Positions 1 to 10,506 are shown, numbered from the stretch's first letter. The stretch is DNA of 64,000 bases from Silene latifolia (GCF_048544455.1 NC_133526.1:4790001-4854000), one strand, 5' to 3'. Numbers and translations are program-made. Notes: generated by a model not told the origin, from the sequence alone.

Positions 1-377
1 AATTTAATTGAGTGATAATTACCGAGGAAGTTAATTACTTGAGTAATGAGTTCATTGATGATAGGTTTGACATAAGGATAATAATTACTTAGAGTATGTT
101 TTACTCCCTTAATCATTACCCAGGGAGGAGGGTGGGTAATGCATTACCTTTCCATGAGGGTAATAGATTCGGGAGGTGAATAATTACTCTCATGCCAAAC
201 ATGGAAAATGCACCTTATTATTACTCCCATATTCATTCCCCTCCTTTTACCCTCCAAGTAAGCCTTATAAAGTAACGATTTTTTCTTTCAAATTGCTCGT
301 CTTTACGAGATGTTTAATTTGGAAAAAAGATTTGTAGTTTTGGAGTTAGTAACCAAGAATTATAGGCGGTCAAAGAT
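1..377. other. AT-rich intergenic DNA, homologous in part to another F-box 5' flank
   Basis: No gene is visible. Positions about 262-350 match, in reverse complement, the stretch 59270-59350 upstream of the related F-box pseudogene at 57945-59026. Shared words include TTTACGAGA(T/C)GTT and the TTTGGAAAAA(A/C)AGATTTGT core. This stretch is therefore the distal part of the duplicated 5' flank of the F-box locus starting at 779. Confidence 0.5.
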
Positions 378-595
378 TTTCCCAGCCCGGCCCGTCCCCT
401 GGCCTGGCCCGTGTTCCATTTTCCCAGCCGGTCCCGCCCAGGTCCGTCTATTTTAGAAAAAAATTAGGTTAGGCCCGCCAGCCCAACCCGTCCCCACCCC
501 ATCTCGGGCCCAGACCAGGGTCAAGCATGTCACAGCCCGGCCCGACCACTAGCCTGACCCGGGTCTGACCAAAAGAGCCCGGCCAGAGTACAAGT
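378..595. repeat. GC-rich CCCGGCCCG-type low-complexity insertion
   Basis: A compact block of degenerate CCCAGCCCGGCCCG and CCTGGCCCG words in AT-rich DNA. The paralogous flank at about 59200-59270 lacks it. There the sequence passes directly from the GGT(C/A)AAAGATTTT word to the GAGG(A/G)TA(C/T)CA-like word, so this block behaves as an inserted unit of about 220 bp. No terminal repeat or target duplication could be defined. Confidence 0.5.
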
Positions 596-778
596 CTAAA
601 TTGAGGATACCATATTGAAATATCCCAGTTTATTTTCATTTGTTTGCGAGAAAAGTCAAATTAGGTTTTACTCGGTCAAATCATAACTCAACCAAAACAC
701 TGGGAAGATCTTGTGAAAGAGTGAAAACCTTTAAACGTTAAACTCCTGAACTCTCTTTAGCCACTTTAAACCTCATCG

Positions 779-2300
779 ATGGCCGTCGAAGAAAAGGCGA
801 AGAAGAGACGGAGGACGAATAACAACTTTCAAGGTGTAGAACAAACAAATGACCTGCTGAGTTCGCTCCATGACGATTTACTTATCGTGATTATCTCCTG
901 TCTTCCTCTTCGATCAGCCGTTGTCACCGGGTTACTATCCCGTCGATGGCATGGTCTATGGAAGAACATATCCTCCATTATCATAAGCGATCGTAAGTCC
1001 GATTATAAGTTTATATTTTTTGATGTTTTTCTTAACGTCATGATGCAAATTAAGTCCCCTTTCATCCATCGTTTCCATCTCGAATTTGACGGCAATTTTT
1101 CGAGCAAGCATTGGCAGCCTCCTGACTATTCTTGGCTTCGCCGAATTTGTGACTGGAATGTCCGTGAACTCAATTTTACGCGCCCCTCTTATTTTTATGG
1201 TAAGTATAAGCTTAGATTACCGAGTTATATTTTTCAAACGCGGTCACTGGTATCCATCGAGTTGGACTCAATGGTCGATTGGGAGTTACCTAACGATGCT
1301 GATCCCATCATTTTACCCAATTTGAAGAAGCTAAGCCTTAATTTTTCTTATATTCGTTGCGAGTTCCTGGGAAAACTAATCAAATCTTGTCTATCGCTTG
1401 AAGAGTTGTCTTTAGATCAGTGCCTAGAGTCTAGGACAGATGGTTATTTGAAATGTTCGAATCAAAATCTAAGACGATTATTTATAAACTGGAAGTCCGG
1501 GAGTAAAAGCAAAATTGTGATTAACACCCCAAAATTAGAGTATCTGAATGTTTGTGCTCCGTTAGCTGCGATAGTTTGCCTCGAGGAAGAACCAATTGCG
1601 TTGCGTGAAGCTAAACTCCAAGTTCTTTGAAAAGCATCATCATCTAGACGATGAAGAAAAGAAGTCGATGTCAAAATTTTACGAAGCGATTTCTAGTGTT
1701 GGCTTGATTACTTTGGATGTTGCAAGACTAAATTGCATATGTACCGTGTTTCGCAATGTAAATAGGGTTACGTTAAACATGAAACAATACGTCGATACCC
1801 TTGATAGTAATTTAGTGTTGTCATTACTAGACTTGTGCCCCGTGCTAGACGTTTTTGCTCTAAAACTTGAAGGCGTTTGTACTAATACTAAGAATATACC
1901 GTGGTTGAAACTCCCCTCACATTCTCGCCGTTCAAGCACCTTACGACGAGTACTCAAGAGGGTGGAGGTAGAAATCGACTGGTGGGATTACAGAGTCCCA
2001 TCAAAATATTTCGTGGAGTTAGTAGGATTCTTGTTACTAAGTAACACTATCGATTCAAAGCATTTCCATTTTAGGTTACGTGCTGCGAGATATTGTCGAA
2101 AGGAAACTGTAGAACGTATAAAAAGAATGGAAATAGATTTATGCAGGATATTTCATCAAGCTCCAATGGTTTCTAAGGGACATGAGGTTGAATTTGTAGG
2201 GGAGTTTTACAAGCTGTCTCGTAATGCTTGTCGGAAATTTTCAAGAGCAAATCGGGAAATCATCTATTTTAGTTGTTCGCAACCACGAATAGAAGATTAG
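779..2300 (+). pseudogene. F-box/LRR (FBD-like) gene broken by one frameshift
   Basis: The start ATG at 779 lies in GATGG context, and the same ATCGATGGCCGTCGA start is found in its paralogs at 46563 and 59026. The N-terminus carries an F-box (DLLSSLHDDLLIVIISCLPL, then SRRWHGLW), followed by leucine-rich segments (LPNLKKLSL, CLSLEELSL) and the family C-terminus (HEVEFVGEFYKLS). The frame ends at 1630 and continues in another frame from about 1630 to 2300. The paralog at 44829-46563 is one base shorter here (AAATTAGTGAAAAG against AAGTTCTTTGAAAAG), so a single +1 insertion explains the break. Intact relatives in this cluster have no intron, so an intron is unlikely. Intact members would bind SKP1 through the F-box and recruit a target through the LRRs; that is family knowledge. 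Confidence 0.85.
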
Positions 2301-3113
2301 TTTACTTAAAGTTTCAATCTTTATTATATTTTCATTATGTTTAATATTGTTATTAGAGTAGTAGTTAGCATATTTAATGTTAATTCAAGTATGATTATTG
2401 AGTAGTATTCTCACTAGGGTTTGATTAGACCCCAACATGTTTATTTTATATGATTAAGTCTTGATTTTGATGAGTTGTTGAATAATCGGTTGGGATTGGT
2501 TAAGGGATGTGTATTGTTATTGTTATTGTGACTTGATCCTTGACCCTTGTCCACCGGTGGTAACCTATTGTTATTTCACTTGGCTAGTTTCGCCGACTTA
2601 GGTTGAACACAGGAGTGGGAACCGAGGTGCCCTTGACCTTCAATTACAAGCCTACCCTTGGGAAAGGGAGGGGGATAATTGGGAAGTTAGATGTGGCCCT
2701 AATGACTTAGACCATGACTAGGATACCATGGGAGTGGGTTCTAGTTGTGACCTGGGATACCGATTGTGAACCCGAGGGAGGTAATCGAGACTACTTTATT
2801 GACCTTTATTGACCTCGAACCCGGAAGGAAGGTGGGAGATACCTTGAGACGTTTTCCTCCTAAATCGGTTGCTTGACAACTAGTTAAGGAGACTTATGAA
2901 TGTGGATGAAACTTGTCGGTGGTGTAATCGGACCCTAGACTTTTCTTTATTGCTCAAATCTCTATTTCATTACTTGTTTAATTAGTTTAGTAGTCTTAGA
3001 TAGTTATTAATTTAGTTAATTAGTTTAATATCAATCATATTCTTGATTCGCGTAGCTAACCTATAATCTAAGACAAAACCAGTACTCAATACTTGATCTC
3101 CTTGTGGTTCGAC
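2301..3113 (+). mobile_element. Old LTR-retrotransposon remnant (untranslated/LTR-type sequence)
   Basis: Non-coding. Its last ~190 bp share blocks with 34498-34690: TTAATTTAGTTAATTAGTTT, GTAGCTAAC and CTTGATCTCCTTGTGG-TTCGACC. The 'CTCCTTGTGGTTCGACC' style of sequence is common in LTR/leader regions of plant Ty3-gypsy elements of the Tat/Athila type; that family call is inference. The element is a decayed fossil with no ORF, lying between two copies of the F-box 3' end (2158-2300 and 3114-3257). Confidence 0.45.
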
Positions 3114-3257
3114 CAAGCTCCAATGGTTTCAAAGGGACATGAGGTTGAATTTGTAGGGGAGTTTTATAAGTTTTCTCCCAATGCTTGTCGGAAATTTTCA
3201 AGAGCAAATCGGGAAATCATCTATTTTAGTTGCTCGCAACCACGAATAGAAGTTTAG
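3114..3257 (+). pseudogene. Duplicated 3' end of the F-box gene
   Basis: About 143 bp nearly identical to 2158-2300, from AAGCTCCAATGGTTTC through GAAATCATCTATTTTAG to the stop-codon region. The sequence just after it (3258-3350, with GTTGCCGTTTGTATT and GGCAGGAGTCT) matches the 3' flank of the paralog at about 44830-44900. The second copy is therefore the original 3' end, and the upstream copy plus 2301-3113 is the added material. Confidence 0.75.
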
Positions 3258-3596
3258 TGTTTTTTTAAAATATACTTCTGATTGTTTAAGTTGCCGTTTG
3301 TATTTTACATTTGGCAGGAGTCTTTAAAACATTGCGATATGGCTCTAGTTCATGCAACAGCGACTGGGTTATTGCTTTAATTAACAATGACATTTAATTT
3401 TCTGATCATTACAAGAGACAGCGACTGGATTCTACTTGGCAGTACTTTCTTTGTTCCAATGAATTATTTGGTACAAGATTTCAATTCTTTTAAAGAACGA
3501 CCAACTGATTTGTTTACTTTTTAATTTGACACAAAGGACTAAAGAAGGAGGAACAAACCATATGTAGGTCATGTTAATACGAAGCAGATGACAAGT
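3258..3596. other. 3' flank of the F-box locus, no gene seen
   Basis: The first 100 bp are homologous to the 3' flank of the paralog at 44830-44900. The remainder holds no coding signal. The last five bases (CAAGT, 3592-3596) are the target duplication of the retroelement that follows. Confidence 0.5.
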
Positions 3597-4063
3597 TGTC
3601 ACGGTCCGCTACTTTTGCCGGACCGTGGCGCGCACCCTTGCCCGTCTCAAGGCAAGATGCAAGCGACAAGGATCTTCGTACTAGTGAGGGATCGCCCACT
3701 AGCACGATACTCGGGTCTCGGGTCGGTGTGTGTCGGGAATCCTAGTCACGATTATCAAGTCCGGCACACGAAAGCAATAAAAGTAAGCAATACGATTATT
3801 GAAAGCAAGCAACAAGCAACAACAAGCTTTTGGATGAGAAGCGGTTTTTCATTGACTAGCACCTCTCAAAGAGGCAAATTTGATAGTTTGGTCCTGGTAG
3901 CAGGAAACATTGAATTTACAAGTTTAGTGTAGAATAGCGATATACCTATTTATGGAAACCTATTCTAAAACTACTAAGAAAATACTTACTACAAATGCAC
4001 AATGGAAAATGAAATTACATAAGCATAAATAAATCTAAGGGTTCAAGTGTGCGGATCGTCACA
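3597..4063 (-). repeat. 3' LTR of copy A
   Basis: 467 bp, TG...CA on the minus strand, differing from the 6553-7019 LTR at about four positions. Confidence 0.9.
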
Positions 4064-4074
4064 CTCTCCCCCAC

Positions 4075-4392
4075 CTAATCTGTTGCCGCCCTCGGCAACA
4101 CAAATATCTTGAATGGTGCTTCCGTGAGACATCCTCGGTGAGCTCTGACTGTCCATGCGGTGTTGGGGGTTGGCTTGTACAACTCGGCTTGAATCTGCGC
4201 TTCATCCCAAAAAATGACTGGCATCTTCGTCCCTTCAAGGATAGGCTGGAGTTCCTTGACATAGAAGCTGCCGAACATCATGTTCTCCAAGTCCACCACA
4301 TGCTCCTTGTCTCTCGGGAAAGTCCACTTTGCCGCTGCTTGAAAAGAACTCTTTCGGGCTTTCTCCAAGTACTGGCTCCAACGGACCTTCAT
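4075..4392 (-). CDS. Short 3' ORF of copy A, replaces pol
   Basis: About 105 codons from the first ATG (MKVRWSQYLEK) to a stop 12 nt short of the 3' LTR. The end (AHRGCLTEAPF, IFVLPRAATD) is shared with the matching ORF of copy B (13326-13712), yet the middle differs at roughly 40-50 % of residues, while gag-protease of the two copies is almost identical. No family was recognised. It could be a remnant of a pol C-terminus or an element-specific accessory ORF. Confidence 0.5.
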   Translation of the reverse strand: MKVRWSQYLEKARKSSFQAAAKWTFPRDKEHVVDLENMMFGSFYVKELQPILEGTKMPVIFWDEAQIQAELYKPTPNTAWTVRAHRGCLTEAPFKIFVLPRAATD

Positions 4393-4454
4393 CTTGTCTC
4401 TCGTCACTTCAACACCTGCATTCAAGGGAATGTGAGTCCTCCAGGACGCCGAAT

Positions 4455-4650
4455 CAGCATTTCGGCGCGGCCCCCGATGGTACGAGGCCTTCTCTCTTGG
4501 GTCGATGACCCAAACCGAACCAGGACGTCGATTCAGCACATCGACGCGGCCCCCCTGATGGTACGAGGCCTTATCTCTTGGGTTGACTGACCCGCAAACC
4601 AGGACGTCGATTCAGCACTTCGACGCGGCCCCCTGATGGTACGAGGCCTA
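4455..4650. repeat. Tandem repeat of about 95 bp inside copy A
   Basis: Between two and three units, each with GACGCGGCCCCC, GATGGTACGAGGCCT, CTTGGG and CCAGGACGTCGATTCAGCA. Copy B has fewer units at 13715-13830. The array lies between gag-protease and the short 3' ORF. Confidence 0.75.
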
Positions 4651-6485
4651 CTTCTTTGGGCACATCTGCCCTCATTGTCTACTCCTCGGTGAGGGGGTAG
4701 ACTCTTCTTCCGTCCCCCAGGCCACTTAGCATCGTAGTTAGCCTGGGTCTTGTTCGCCCTCGGCTCCACCGAACCCTTAGGCATTCTCCAAGGTCGCATC
4801 CCTTGTTTCGGCATCGGTATCACCCTCATAGCCGAAATTCGATGCTGCCCCTTGTCTTCGTCGCCATCTACCGTATTCACTACGATAGACCCCATTAGTA
4901 GCATCGATCCGTCACTTGGTTTCAATACTACCAATGCTTTCTGAAAGAACTGCATCCCGAGTACTAACTTGAAGTCATCCAGCGGAACGGTGGTGAAGTC
5001 GAGCTCCCCTGCCCACTCACCCACTTGGACCGCGACCTTCTTAGCCACTCCTTGGACGCGCCTCATTTTCCCATTGACCGGCTTCAGGCAGCTGTTAGCA
5101 TCCCGCAAAACTAGCCCCAACCGATCAGCTTCTTCTTTCGTAACAAAGTTGTGGGAGGCACCCGAGTCGATCAAAGCTCGTGCGTGCTTCCCATTCACCA
5201 TCATGTCCACGTACATGAGCCCGTCGGATTTCTTGGCGGAGGAAGCTTCGTACTTCCCCATCGCGCTGATCCTTTGAAGTGAGCCCATCCGTGGTTGGTC
5301 TTCACCATCACTCGAGTTTTCGTTACACTCTTGGTGATAGTCGGCCAACGCCCCATCAAGACGTTCTTGAGCCCCCTTCGGCATCTTCTTGAACATGGCA
5401 TTGAACTCCGCTTGGTTCGGACAATCGGCCATCTTGTGAGGACCCTTGCACACAAAACACGCGAACGGTCTCTTCGTTGAGGAAGCAGTAGAGTTTCCCA
5501 CCTTCGAAGACGAGCTTGAGGGCGAGTTTGTAGTGCTCGCCGATTGGGCTTGACTTCCTTGCGAGCGGAACCGGCTGTTCCCAGCCGAAATGGCGCTGTT
5601 TTGTGGCCTTTGTCCATTGTACCCACTCTGTGAGGCACCAGTATTCCCCGTTGGTGCCACCACTCTTGGTGCCTCTCGCTCCCCGTGAAAGTTGAGCAGG
5701 CGTTCCGCAGCTGATATGGCCGAAGACAGAGTTTTGGGATTCTGCCTCATGACCTCCTGTTGTGCCCACCTCTTCAACCCGTCAATGAATTCGAATGTCT
5801 TATCCGTCTCGGACATTTCTCTAATCTCGAGCATGCACGCTGAGAATTCACTCACATATTCTCGGATTGATTTGGTGTGCTTGATTTCCTTCAACTTCTT
5901 CCGAGCAACAAACTCCGTGTTCTCGGGGTAGAAGTGATCCTTCAAGATCCTCTTGAAGTCGGCCCACGATGTCACCGTAATCGTGCCCGCATCGATTTCC
6001 TTGTACCTAGCCCTCCACCACATCTTGGCATCGTCGACTAGATACATGCTTGCCGTGACAACTTCCGCGTCTTCGTCGAGCCCACTTACTCGGAAGTATT
6101 GCTCCATATCGAAGATAAAGTTATCCACCGCTTTCGAATCCCTCGCCCCATCGTAGGCACGAGGTGGAGGGGCCTTCACGTTATGGCTCCCCACAGATTT
6201 CCCGTCATTAGCCACCGCTTTCACGAGCGTGGCACACGTGTTCTCTAACATCTCAACCTTCCGATGCATATGATTGATCTCTTCCTCCCGATCGTCGGGG
6301 ATCGCACCACTGATCGCTTGGATGCGGGTATCCATCCCGTCCACCTTCGTCTCAAGGTCACAAACCGTCTTTTGCAACTCCTCGAGGCTCGCGGCCATCC
6401 GCATAACGATGTCCTCGAGTTTGGGAAGCTTGACGTCGATTGCGTCCTCTAAGGCATCCACTCGGTCCTCGATTGTTCCGCCCAT
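4533..6485 (-). CDS. Gag-protease polyprotein of copy A
   Basis: Open over 650 codons from the ATG at 6485, which follows GAGAAA; upstream codons belong to the primer-binding region. Parts in order: an N-terminal coiled-coil-like segment with heptad spacing (EDRVDALEDAIDVKLPKLED); a Retrotrans_gag domain (MWWRARYKEID, SIREYVSEFSACMLEI); a Ser-rich linker; one CCHC zinc knuckle (CFVCKGPHKMADCP); and a retropepsin-like domain with the DSGA active site (ARALIDSGASHNF) and a later LVLGMQFF segment. No pol domains follow. Its C-terminal end runs into the tandem repeat at 4455-4650. The capsid and protease roles are family knowledge. Confidence 0.85.
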   Translation of the reverse strand: MGGTIEDRVDALEDAIDVKLPKLEDIVMRMAASLEELQKTVCDLETKVDGMDTRIQAISGAIPDDREEEINHMHRKVEMLENTCATLVKAVANDGKSVGSHNVKAPPPRAYDGARDSKAVDNFIFDMEQYFRVSGLDEDAEVVTASMYLVDDAKMWWRARYKEIDAGTITVTSWADFKRILKDHFYPENTEFVARKKLKEIKHTKSIREYVSEFSACMLEIREMSETDKTFEFIDGLKRWAQQEVMRQNPKTLSSAISAAERLLNFHGEREAPRVVAPTGNTGASQSGYNGQRPQNSAISAGNSRFRSQGSQAQSASTTNSPSSSSSKVGNSTASSTKRPFACFVCKGPHKMADCPNQAEFNAMFKKMPKGAQERLDGALADYHQECNENSSDGEDQPRMGSLQRISAMGKYEASSAKKSDGLMYVDMMVNGKHARALIDSGASHNFVTKEEADRLGLVLRDANSCLKPVNGKMRRVQGVAKKVAVQVGEWAGELDFTTVPLDDFKLVLGMQFFQKALVVLKPSDGSMLLMGSIVVNTVDGDEDKGQHRISAMRVIPMPKQGMRPWRMPKGSVEPRANKTQANYDAKWPGGRKKSLPPHRGVDNEGRCAQRSRPRTIRGPRRSAESTSWFAGQSTQEIRPRTIRGAASMC

Positions 6486-6552
6486 TTTCTCGATCTCGAT
6501 GAACAAATGCGGCGTGCAGAAACCCGTCCGAAGACCGGGCTCTGATACCAAA

Positions 6553-7019
6553 TGTCACGGTCCGCTACTTTTGCCGGACCGTGGCGCGCACCCTTGCCCG
6601 TCTCAAGGCAAGATGCAAGTGACAAGGATCTTCGTACTAGTGAGGGATCGCCCACTAGCACGATACTCGGGTCTCGGGTCGGTGTGTGTCGGGAATCCTA
6701 GTCACGATTATCAAGTCCGGCACACGAAAGCAATAAAAGTAAGCAATACGATTATTGAAAGCAAGCAACAAGCAACAACAAGCTTTTGGATGAGAAGCGG
6801 TTTTTCATTGACTAGCACCTCTCAAAGAGGCAAATTTGATAGTTTGGTCCTGGTAACAGGAAACATTGAATTTACAAGTTTAGTGTAGAATAGCGATATA
6901 CCTATTTATGGAAACCTATTCTAAAACTACTAAGAGAATACTTACTACAAATGTACAATGGAAAATGAAATTACATAAGCATAAATAAATCTAAGGGTTC
7001 AAGTGTGCGGATCGTCACA
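6553..7019 (-). repeat. 5' LTR of copy A
   Basis: 467 bp direct repeat of 3597-4063. The primer-binding site lies 2 nt inside it, on the lower-coordinate side. Confidence 0.9.
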
Positions 7020-7024
7020 CAAGT

Positions 7025-7709
7025 GGACCAAAATACTTTATACTCCGTAGTCCATACCATGCCTATTCTCAAAGAACTTGGGTCAACCGATGGTAACTCG
7101 GCCTACTTATTGGGATGGTCCTTTCGTTACATTGCCAGGTTTATTTTTCAAACACAATTAGTTACCTCGGTACCGATTATCTCGCATTGCCATACAATTA
7201 GTTATACTGGCAATTGGGCATTGTTTCTTGTTGCGTATGTATGAAGGGGCTATCGAATAATCTTGAGCTCCGGAGTCATTTTAATCAAAGGTAAACAAAT
7301 GATTGGGATGGAAGAGTATATAGGATGGTAGCCACGAAAATATTTTCAAGATTCGAGCATGTATTGACAGAATTATACAATCAGTTGATTATAACTCCAA
7401 AATATAACTGTTAGATTCGCACATGGTAAACCTAAGTTAATTGATCGACGGGCACTACACGATATAAGAATCATAAGTTAACAGAGAGCTAAGCATAATT
7501 TACAGAGTACATACTAAATACCATAAAATCATGCAGATGTCGCGCTTGATCATAAAAGTTTGAAACTGGATAATACGAGTACATAATGATATGATCGCCA
7601 ACAAAAGTAATTGTTCTTTCTAATTGAAATATTTCAATGGTGAACGACGAAAATTAAATGGACAACTTAGCTGTTTAGAGTCCGAGCTTTATGATGGACA
7701 ATCTTTCAC
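7025..7709. other. Intergenic, no gene seen
   Basis: AT-rich DNA with scattered stops in all frames. It begins just after the CAAGT target duplication of copy A and ends near the 3' end of the minus-strand F-box pseudogene. Confidence 0.4.
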
Positions 7710-9075
7710 ATCTTGACATATCTACCTTTAAACTCAACATCGCAACTTGTGGACGCTATTGGACACTGGAATAGTAGCTTGCTTAACATCAACTCGCATG
7801 CTTCATTATTCTCGTCATTGCCTACCAGCGAATATACACGAGAATTTACACTAAGATTCAATTATATTGCTCCAAATTAGGGGCGTTTCTTAACAAGTAC
7901 GCGATTAAGTCTAAGAAAGATTCTGCAGGCTTCTCACAAGTGTAATTCCATATCCAGATATCTATGTGAATCCTTTTAAGTGCTCGCAGTAACGTCTCCT
8001 CGTTATCTTTACCTTTATCCAAAACATCCACGGTCCAAGCGTCTAGTACAGGACACATCTCTAATAATGATGACATAGTCTTTAAACTTTGGGATACATT
8101 CATATCAAATGTGAGTCGAGTTGCATAGCGAAAGACCAAAGACAAGTTACCTACTTTGGAAATATTAAGAGTAAGGAACCGAACATTAGAAACCGCCCCA
8201 TAGAATTCTGACATAAGCCCGTTTTCTTTATCAGAAAGAGCACCAACATCATTAGTAAATTTGATTTTCGCCTCACGAAGCGCAATTGGTTCCTCCTCAA
8301 AAGAAAATATCCCTGGTTTTGGAGCTGAAATATCCAAGTATTCCAATTTCGGAGCTTTAATCACAATTGAATTGCTTTCCGTAAAATTAGTCCTTATAAG
8401 CAACCACCGTAAACTTTGATTACAACATTTCAAGCTTTCCAATTGATGCAAAGACCACGGGTTCTTTCTCAAGCGAGTTAAATACAATACTTCGAGTGAT
8501 GGACAAGCCTTAAATTAGTTTTTCAATCCATTGTCACCGGAAAGAAACAAATTGAAGGCTTAACTTCTTCAAATTTGGAAGATTGATGATTTCACAATCA
8601 TCAGGCAACTCCAAGCTATTACCAGAAGACGAGCTTAATTCGATTGACACTAACGACTGCGTTTGGAAAATTACAATTGGTACGACTAACATATCCCGAC
8701 CAATATAACGCCCGCCTATGGCCCATGTTACCCTAAGTTGATGGATGTTCCGGTCACAAATTTTGCGAATTAAAATAGGTATGTTAGGTACGAGAATTTC
8801 AATTACGAGACAGAAACTATTGATGAAAGGTGAGGAAATTTGCATCAAGATTTCATTCAATGTAGTATCAAATTCGCGTAACTTAGAATCACGGTACGTG
8901 AAGATGTCGATAGAGGTTGTGTTAGTCCAGAGACCACGCCATCGACGGGATAAAGTACCGGTAGCAATGGCTAATCGAAGAGGAAGGCGGGAGATGATTC
9001 CGATAAGAATGTCGTTAGGGAGAAAGCTCAGCCTATCAAACTCCCATTTATTTCTTCACTATTTTTCGTCGTTGA
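7710..9075 (-). pseudogene. F-box/LRR gene, several breaks
   Basis: Read on the minus strand, the F-box is recognisable at about 9040-8900 (FDRLSFLPNDILIGI and SRRWRGLW). It is followed by LRR-type segments (INLPNLKKLSL) and a C-terminal part (ASTSCDVEFKGRYVKM near 7720-7760). It belongs with the 48664-50097 and 60200-61666 genes. There is no usable ATG in frame with the F-box: an upstream stop lies close by, and the nearest ATG (AAATGGGAGTTTGA) is out of frame. The frame is also lost near 8515, where one extra base occurs against the paralog (GCCTTAAATTAG against GCCTTAACTAG), and again near 7858. Not functional as read. Confidence 0.8.
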
Positions 9076-9244
9076 ACTTCCGCTGTTGGTAAGGCTTGAG
9101 AGAGAATACGTTAGGGTTTTTGAATGATTTTGTGATTTTGCTTTTTCAATTGCTTTTTCATAGGGCACGCGTTAGAAAAATCGTTAATATAGTCATTAGG
9201 AATGTAAATAACGACTAAACAATATTTTCTAAATTCTAATATAC

Positions 9245-9770
9245 CTGGCAAACAGATCGGGTCGTGTCGTGTTCGTGTCCGTGTCAACATTAAATGGGTC
9301 ACAACTACCCCAACCCTAACCCGACCCAATTACATAAACGGGTCATTTGTCTCAACCCTAACCCAACCCATTTAATTTTTCTATAACCCAACCCGACTTG
9401 TTTAACCCATTTATCATTTAGCAGGTCATTTTTAACACACTTAATCCGTTTAACCCAATAAGCTAATAACATAAACTAAGCTTTATAGCCCTATTATCCT
9501 AAAAATAACGAATGAAAATGCTTATTTTTAAGTTGTTTGATTGGGTTATTGATTCAACCCAAATATATTATGACACTTTTAAGTAAATGAGTTATTCGTG
9601 TCGGGTTCGTGTCAAAAGTGCACAACCCTAACCCGACCCATTTAAGTTTCGTGTCGTATCCGTGTCAACTCAATTACTTAAATGGGTCACAATGTCTTTA
9701 CCCTAACCCGCTAATTTCGTGTCGGGTTCGTGTCGTGTTTTTGGGTCGTGTCAATAATTGCCACCTCTAA
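9245..9770. repeat. Low-complexity GTGTCGTGTTCGTGTC / ACCCGACCC repeat block
   Basis: About 525 bp of degenerate alternating words: GGGTCGTGTCGTGTTCGTG at each border, and many AACCCGACCC, AACCCTAACCC and GGGTCA words inside. The borders are similar to each other in opposite sense, suggesting a dispersed unit. Repeats of this style are common in plant intergenic DNA; the class is unknown to me. Confidence 0.5.
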
Positions 9771-10124
9771 TTTCTAATGACTATATACGAAAAATATATC
9801 ACAATATAGTATAGTGATAAATAAAAAATAAAATAATAATATCCCTTCCGCCTCGTTTTTTGTTTGCCTATTTTACGCGAGAGTGGTAATTAAACTTCAA
9901 GCCCCTTAAGTTTCACCAAAAGTGAAATTCAATCCCAATTGATAAATTTTCACCAAATTCTTATAATAAAACCGTTTTATAATCCAATTTATCAAATATA
10001 AAATAAGTTTTTTTTATGATTTTAGAATTTTATATATTTATATTAAAATTTGAGATTTTTTTTTTTTAGTTTTATAGTATTTAGACTATTTTTATACATA
10101 CATGGAAATTAAATAAATAATGAT
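9771..10124. other. Intergenic, strongly AT-rich
   Basis: No gene or element recognised. It contains runs of A/T and the segment TTTTTTTTTTAG near 10060. Confidence 0.4.
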
Positions 10125-10290
10125 TTAACCTAGCTCGAGTTGAGCTCGAGCCTAAACCAAGCTGATTCCGAGCTTTGATTTTTTAAGCTCGTAAAATTCT
10201 GAATTGATTCTGAGCTCAAGCTCAAGTTTCCGAGCCGATTCCAAGCCCACTCAAGCTCGAGCTAAAATCAGCTCGGTTACACCCCTAGTC
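10125..10290. repeat. GAGCTCGAGC-type palindromic low-complexity repeat upstream of an F-box gene
   Basis: Repeated GCTCGAG, GAGCTC and AGCTCAAGCTCAAG words. A matching block in inverse orientation lies at the same relative position upstream of the paralog (32975-33115), so it was part of the duplicated segment. Confidence 0.6.
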
Positions 10291-10506
10291 CCAAGTATTT
10301 TTCATGTTTTTGATTAAAAAAGTATTTTTCATGTAATTAAAGTGGTGTTTGCCTAAACTTCTTATATTGTTTTTGCCTCTTATAGCTTCTTTGTTTTCCT
10401 TTTATTGTAAAAAATTTAAGGAAACTGTGTTTAATTGTTTATGTAAACTTCTTATTATTTTTGGGGTAAACGTAATTTTTCTTTATGTTATACTCCATTT
10501 ATTCCG

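Larger units (their letters stand above)
3597..7019 (-). mobile_element. Non-autonomous Ty3-gypsy-like LTR element with gag and protease only (copy A)
   Basis: Complete ends: LTRs at 3597-4063 and 6553-7019 (467 bp each, TGTCACGG...CGTCACA), and target duplication CAAGT at 3592-3596 and 7020-7024. On the minus strand the primer-binding site TGGTATCAGAGC (6539-6550, complementary to initiator Met tRNA) lies 2 nt from the 5' LTR. A purine tract (GGTGGGGGAGAG) abuts the 3' LTR. The internal part encodes a gag-protease ORF and a short 3' ORF, with no reverse transcriptase, RNase H or integrase, as in TR-GAG elements. I count about four LTR differences in 467 bp, so the insertion is young. It looks structurally whole for a non-autonomous element. 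Confidence 0.9.

Noticed and set aside
4138-6888. Plus-strand ORFs over the gag element
   Set aside because: Antisense shadows of the minus-strand gag-protease frame.
9245-9770. Interstitial telomere repeat
   Set aside because: AACCCTAACCC words occur but are mixed with AACCCGACCC and GTGTCGTG; there is no run of the plant CCCTAAA repeat.
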